DNA from: an uncultured Gemmatimonadaceae bacterium
Lineage (GTDB): Bacteria; Gemmatimonadota; Gemmatimonadetes; Gemmatimonadales; Gemmatimonadaceae
Length of the DNA stretch: 9,553 nucleotides
Reading direction: 5' to 3'
Assembly (NCBI GenBank): GCA_955652265.1
Contig: CATPBD010000207.1
Coordinates: 1-9,553, forward strand
Shown: positions 6,297 through 9,553 of the stretch, in pieces
How the letters are laid out: each line of letters begins with the position of its first letter
How positions within the stretch are numbered: the first letter of the stretch is position 1
Made by a program: the position numbers and the translations under genes
Notes under the pieces: generated by a model
Seen by the model: the letters and a program-made list of their open reading frames with translations, nothing else
What the model was told of the DNA's origin: nothing
Database searches by the model: none

Positions 6297-7799
6297 GTGA
6301 GCCTGGAAGAGTTCAAGAAGCGCGCGGAAAACGCGACGCTCGTTCCGGTATGGACGGATTGTCTGCTCGATACGGACACTCCCGTCTCGGCGTTCGCCAA
6401 GATTCGGCGTGGGCCTTTCGCGTTTCTTCTGGAGTCCGCGCCGGCGGGCAGTGAGACGTGGTCGCGCTACAGCTACCTTGGCTCCGAGCCGCGCTCCGCG
6501 TGGCGGCTCATGAACGGCGTGGTTGAAGATTGGACCGACGATCGCGGCTGGCACAACGCGCGCACGCCGGAGGATCCGCTCGCCGATCTCTTGCTACTCA
6601 TAGACGGCGCTCAACCGGCTCACGTACCGGAGCTCGGAGACTTCTGGGGCGGTGTCGTCGGATATTTCGGCTACGACGTAGTGCGTCTCATCGAGAAATT
6701 GCCAAATCGCCCGCCACATGGACTCGGGACACCCGACGCGCTTTTCGTCTTCACGCGCTCGTTGGTGATCCTCGACAATCTTTATGGCCGGGCGCGAGTA
6801 GTGATCTCCGTACCGGTGCCCAGCGGATCGGGCGATGCGGAGCTGAAATCGCTCTACGAGAGCGCGACCAGAAAGCTCAACGACATCAGGGCGCGTTTGA
6901 GAGCGCCAGCGCGTCTCAGACCCATATCGCCAGACTTGCGCGGTCCGGCCGTCGAGGGCAGGTCGAGCTATGAGCGCGCCGATTTCATGGCGCACGTCGA
7001 GCGGATCAAGGAATACATTCGCGCCGGCGATTGTTTCCAGGCGCTGCTGTCGCGACGAATAGACGTCCCGCTCGATTTCGACACCGCGGATTTCTACCGC
7101 GCGCTCCGCGCCCTCAATCCGTCACCATACATGTATCATCTCGTTCTCGACGGCGTCGAGATTGTCGGCAGCTCGCCCGAGCTACTCGTGCGCGTGTCGA
7201 ATTCTCACATTACACTTCGCCCTATCGCCGGCACTCGGCCGCGTGGTGCGACGTTGGCACAGGACGAGGAGCTCTCGGCCGAGCTTCTCGCGGATGAGAA
7301 GGAGCGTGCTGAACACGTAATGCTGGTGGATCTGGGACGGAATGACGTGGGTCGTGTGGCGAAGTACGGGACGGTCAAAGTCACGGAGCTCATGAAGGTC
7401 GAGAAGTATTCACACGTGCTTCACATTGTCAGCCAGGTCGAGGGCGAGCTCAATGAGGGACTCTCGGCGCTCGATGTGTTCCGCGCGACTTTCCCTGCGG
7501 GAACGATGACCGGCGCGCCCAAGATCCGTGCGATGCAGATCATCGACGAGCTCGAGCCCGTGTCGCGCGGCCCGTACGCCGGCGCCATTGGATACATCGC
7601 GGCGGGGGGGAAGCGAATGGATCTGGCGATCACTATTCGCACCTGCATCATCGCCGACGGCGTGGCGTCGGTGCAGGCAGGCGCCGGGATCGTCGCCGAT
7701 TCGGTGCCGGAGCGCGAGTGGGAAGAAACGCGCAGCAAGGCACAGGCACTTCTAAGCGCCATTGCATCCGTGCGACAATTCGGGAAGAAGTCTCAATAA
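6297..7799 (+). CDS. trpE: Anthranilate synthase component I
   Basis: The 500-residue product would convert chorismate to anthranilate with ammonia supplied by a TrpG glutaminase, the first committed step of tryptophan synthesis in the cytoplasm. GTG 6297 gives SLEEFKKRAENATLVPVW, the usual TrpE opening. LLES (44-47) is the N-terminal tryptophan-feedback motif. PIAGTRPRG (309-317) has Ala where PabB has its active-site Lys (PIKGT), favouring TrpE over aminodeoxychorismate synthase. DEKERAEHVMLVDLGRND (333-350), PAGTMTGAPKIRAM (400-413), and the AGAGIVADSVPEREWEET stretch (461-478) complete the chorismate-binding core. Length is typical and the frame is intact through a run of seven G at 7604-7610. 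No Shine-Dalgarno sequence is evident, so the mRNA may be leaderless or weakly initiated. No trpG or trpD follows; the next gene is an LPS kinase starting at the very next base. Confidence 0.96.
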   Translation: MSLEEFKKRAENATLVPVWTDCLLDTDTPVSAFAKIRRGPFAFLLESAPAGSETWSRYSYLGSEPRSAWRLMNGVVEDWTDDRGWHNARTPEDPLADLLLLIDGAQPAHVPELGDFWGGVVGYFGYDVVRLIEKLPNRPPHGLGTPDALFVFTRSLVILDNLYGRARVVISVPVPSGSGDAELKSLYESATRKLNDIRARLRAPARLRPISPDLRGPAVEGRSSYERADFMAHVERIKEYIRAGDCFQALLSRRIDVPLDFDTADFYRALRALNPSPYMYHLVLDGVEIVGSSPELLVRVSNSHITLRPIAGTRPRGATLAQDEELSAELLADEKERAEHVMLVDLGRNDVGRVAKYGTVKVTELMKVEKYSHVLHIVSQVEGELNEGLSALDVFRATFPAGTMTGAPKIRAMQIIDELEPVSRGPYAGAIGYIAAGGKRMDLAITIRTCIIADGVASVQAGAGIVADSVPEREWEETRSKAQALLSAIASVRQFGKKSQ

Positions 7800-8555
7800 A
7801 TGGTTGGTATCACGATTCCATCTTACGAGCGGTTTGCAGTCGGTGGCGCGCGCGTCGTCGCCACGATGAACTGCGCCGCGAGCATTCGGGGGGTATTGGA
7901 GCGGGAGCGCCTCTACGAATACGCCGCGAGGCAGCCGGATGCCGTTCCGCTCGTTGGACGCGCGCCAGTGTTTGCGATCAGCCTGCCCGGATCATGCGGG
8001 CGAGTCGTCGTTCGACACAACATGCGCGGCGGTTGGATGGCAAAGATCAGCAAGGATCTCTTTGTCCTGCCAACGCGCGGGTTTCGCGAGCTGATCGCAT
8101 CTCTGCGGCTGCGAGCGAGCGGCGTCAGTACGCCGGAGGTCGTCGCCTATATCTCGTATCCGAAAAACTGGATCCTCAGGCGGTCGGACGTCGCGACGAG
8201 GGAGATAGCGAACGGGCACGATCTCTCGGTGGCACTCGCCAAGGTGACGGATCATGATCACCGGGTGATGGTGCTCGACGCAGTTGCCAAACTGCTGCGG
8301 GCCCTGACGCAGGCGGGGGCTCATCACCCGGATCTCAATCTGAAGAACATCCTTCTCACCGCTGGCGACGGCGAAGGACTCGACGCGCACGTATTGGATG
8401 TTGATCGCGTACGCTTCAGCTCGCCAAGCTCTCCGCTCGTGGCGAAGGCGAATCTCGACAGGCTCATTCGCTCCCTGCGGAAGTGGCGCGACAATCATGA
8501 GCTTCCGTACACCGCCGAGGACGAGGAATACCTGCGTCTGCGGAGCAGCGAGTGA
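7800..8555 (+). CDS. Predicted 3-deoxy-D-manno-octulosonate (Kdo) kinase / LPS core kinase
   Basis: This 251-residue protein fits the Kdo/WaaP family of lipopolysaccharide kinases, small kinase-fold enzymes at the inner membrane that phosphorylate the LPS inner core using ATP. Visible elements are VVVRHNMRGGWMAK (69-82, with K82 the likely ATP lysine), E97 in the helix-C position, GVSTPEVVAY (108-117), the catalytic loop HHPDLNLKNIL (175-185, with D178 and N183), and LDVDR (199-203) as the metal-binding DFG equivalent. All key residues look intact. The start ATG directly follows the trpE stop; a weak purine-rich stretch (GGGAAGAAG, 7782-7790) could serve as ribosome site. Its stop overlaps the GTG of the next gene, a heptosyltransferase, consistent with inner-core work. 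KdkA is the closest named match by motif, but WaaP-like heptose kinase activity cannot be excluded. Confidence 0.85.
   Translation: MVGITIPSYERFAVGGARVVATMNCAASIRGVLERERLYEYAARQPDAVPLVGRAPVFAISLPGSCGRVVVRHNMRGGWMAKISKDLFVLPTRGFRELIASLRLRASGVSTPEVVAYISYPKNWILRRSDVATREIANGHDLSVALAKVTDHDHRVMVLDAVAKLLRALTQAGAHHPDLNLKNILLTAGDGEGLDAHVLDVDRVRFSSPSSPLVAKANLDRLIRSLRKWRDNHELPYTAEDEEYLRLRSSE
8542..8545 (+). promoter_or_regulatory. Ribosome binding site for the GT9 gene
   Basis: GGAG lies 6 nt before GTG 8552, inside the end of the kinase gene. This spacing favours GTG 8552 over the next in-frame GTG at 8561, which would be 15 nt away. Confidence 0.6.
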
Positions 8556-9553
8556 GCGCTGTGACGACCGGTGTTCCCGACAACATATGCATCGTGATGA
8601 TGAGCGCAGTGGGGGACGCCGTGCACGTGCTGCCGGTTGTGAACGCCCTCAAGCGCGCGAATCCGAAAACCAGGATAACGTGGGTGCTGCAGCCCGGGCC
8701 CGCCGCGCTGGTGCGCGGCCATCGCTCAGTTGACGAGATAATCATCTTCGACCGCCCCCGCGGCTGGCGTGCATTCGCTGATGTCCGTTCCGAGCTGGCG
8801 AAGCGGAGCTTCGATCTCGTCATCAACCTTCAGGTTTACCTCAAGGCAGGCATCGTTACCGCGTTCTCGCGAGCGCCGGTCAAGCTCGGTTTCGATCGCT
8901 CCCGCGCGCGCGATTTCAACTGGATGTTCACAAACAAGAAAATCCCTGCGCACCCTGTGCAGCACGTTCAGGATCAGTACTTCGAATTCCTCTCCGCACT
9001 CGGCGTTTCGCCCGCCCCCCTGAAATGGGACCTGGGACCTTGGCCTGATGAACGCGGGTGGCAGCGCGAGCTCATTGCATCGATCAATCGCCCGATTGCA
9101 TCGATCGTCGTTTCCACGAGCAAACCAGAGAAAGATTGGATCCCGGAGCGTTGGGCGCAGGTGTGCGATGCGCTCTATGAACAGTTTGGAATGCAGGTTG
9201 TGCTTGTTGGCGGGAGATCCGAGCGGGAGCTCAACGCGGAGCGGATAGTCATGGAGCGTACGACACACAAGCCTCGTTCCATGCTGGGGAGCGGATTGCG
9301 CAAGCTCGTCGCCATCCTTGACGCGTCTTCACTCGTGCTGACACCTGACACGGGGCCTCTTCACATGAGCGTGGCGCTGGACCGTCCGGTTATCAGTCTC
9401 ATGGGCTACACGAATCCGAAGCGCACCGGTCCCTATGGGAAATTCCAGGATCTGATCATCGACGCCTACGGCGATCCGGGAGAGGATTATCCGATCTCGA
9501 TGGAGAATCGACCGGACCGAATGAAACAAATCGAAACAAGGCACGTTCTGGAA
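8552..9553 (+). CDS. Glycosyltransferase family 9, LPS heptosyltransferase-like (3' partial)
   Basis: The reading frame runs 334 codons from GTG 8552 to the right edge without a stop, so the C-terminus is missing; family length of about 330-350 suggests few residues are lost. The start overlaps the upstream stop as GTGA, typical of translational coupling. GT9 enzymes transfer heptose from ADP-heptose to Kdo or heptose of the LPS inner core on the cytoplasmic face. Visible elements are NICIVMMSAVGDAVHVLP (11-28), with D22 matching the catalytic Asp of WaaC (GDxxH), STSKPEKDW (188-196) matching the donor-phosphate segment with K194 likely binding phosphate, and TPDTGPLHMSVAL (264-276), the GT9 signature D-T-G-P-x-H. 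The central LVINLQVYLKAG stretch looks more like WaaC than WaaF, but I would not commit to the acceptor. It pairs with the upstream Kdo kinase. Confidence 0.93.
   Translation, partial: MSAVTTGVPDNICIVMMSAVGDAVHVLPVVNALKRANPKTRITWVLQPGPAALVRGHRSVDEIIIFDRPRGWRAFADVRSELAKRSFDLVINLQVYLKAGIVTAFSRAPVKLGFDRSRARDFNWMFTNKKIPAHPVQHVQDQYFEFLSALGVSPAPLKWDLGPWPDERGWQRELIASINRPIASIVVSTSKPEKDWIPERWAQVCDALYEQFGMQVVLVGGRSERELNAERIVMERTTHKPRSMLGSGLRKLVAILDASSLVLTPDTGPLHMSVALDRPVISLMGYTNPKRTGPYGKFQDLIIDAYGDPGEDYPISMENRPDRMKQIETRHVLE

Noticed and set aside
7053..7061. SRR in TrpE as a possible active-site substitution
   Set aside because: The same Ser-Arg-Arg occurs in Escherichia coli TrpE as I recall it, so it is normal variation.
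7604..7610. Run of seven G in trpE as a possible frameshift site
   Set aside because: The frame continues correctly into the conserved MDLAITIRT segment, so there is no sign of a frameshift or need for one.

Overview
The window is high-GC (about 60% by eye) and densely coding on both strands. It comes from a diderm bacterium that makes lipopolysaccharide: a Kdo-kinase-like gene, an ADP-heptose-type glycosyltransferase and two predicted outer-membrane beta-barrel proteins are all present. The protein style, GTG starts and gene mix remind me of Gemmatimonadota soil bacteria. That placement is an impression from sequence style, not the result of a search.

Left part (1-4062): a plus-strand gene already open at the left edge encodes a TIM-barrel protein resembling glycoside hydrolases, followed by a CBM9-like C-terminal domain. 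It runs convergently into a minus-strand gene for a lipoprotein with six to seven W-x-G type TPR units and a C-terminal outer-membrane barrel (YaiO/BcsC/PgaA-like layout). A sugar-acting enzyme beside a TPR-barrel porin suggests the end of an exopolysaccharide synthesis and export locus, whose synthase would lie to the left of the window. This link is inferred.

Middle part (4063-6296): a 126-bp gap carrying a perfect 9-bp hairpin separates the TPR-barrel gene from a second minus-strand gene. That gene encodes a secreted protein with a periplasmic beta-rich N-terminal domain and an Omp85/DUF5686-like barrel. Its start region is duplicated: a 36-bp imperfect direct repeat with a 47-bp period creates a 10-codon upstream ORF. 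This ORF encodes the same first ten residues as the real gene, and its stop codon overlaps the gene's likely Shine-Dalgarno sequence.

Right part (6297-9553): divergently transcribed from the barrel gene is a tight plus-strand operon. It holds trpE (anthranilate synthase component I), then with no spacer a predicted Kdo/LPS-core kinase, then with a GTGA overlap a GT9 heptosyltransferase that runs off the right edge. The last two genes would build and phosphorylate the LPS inner core; trpE looks like a metabolic passenger in the same transcript. No RNA genes, CRISPR arrays, insertion sequences or phage genes were seen.
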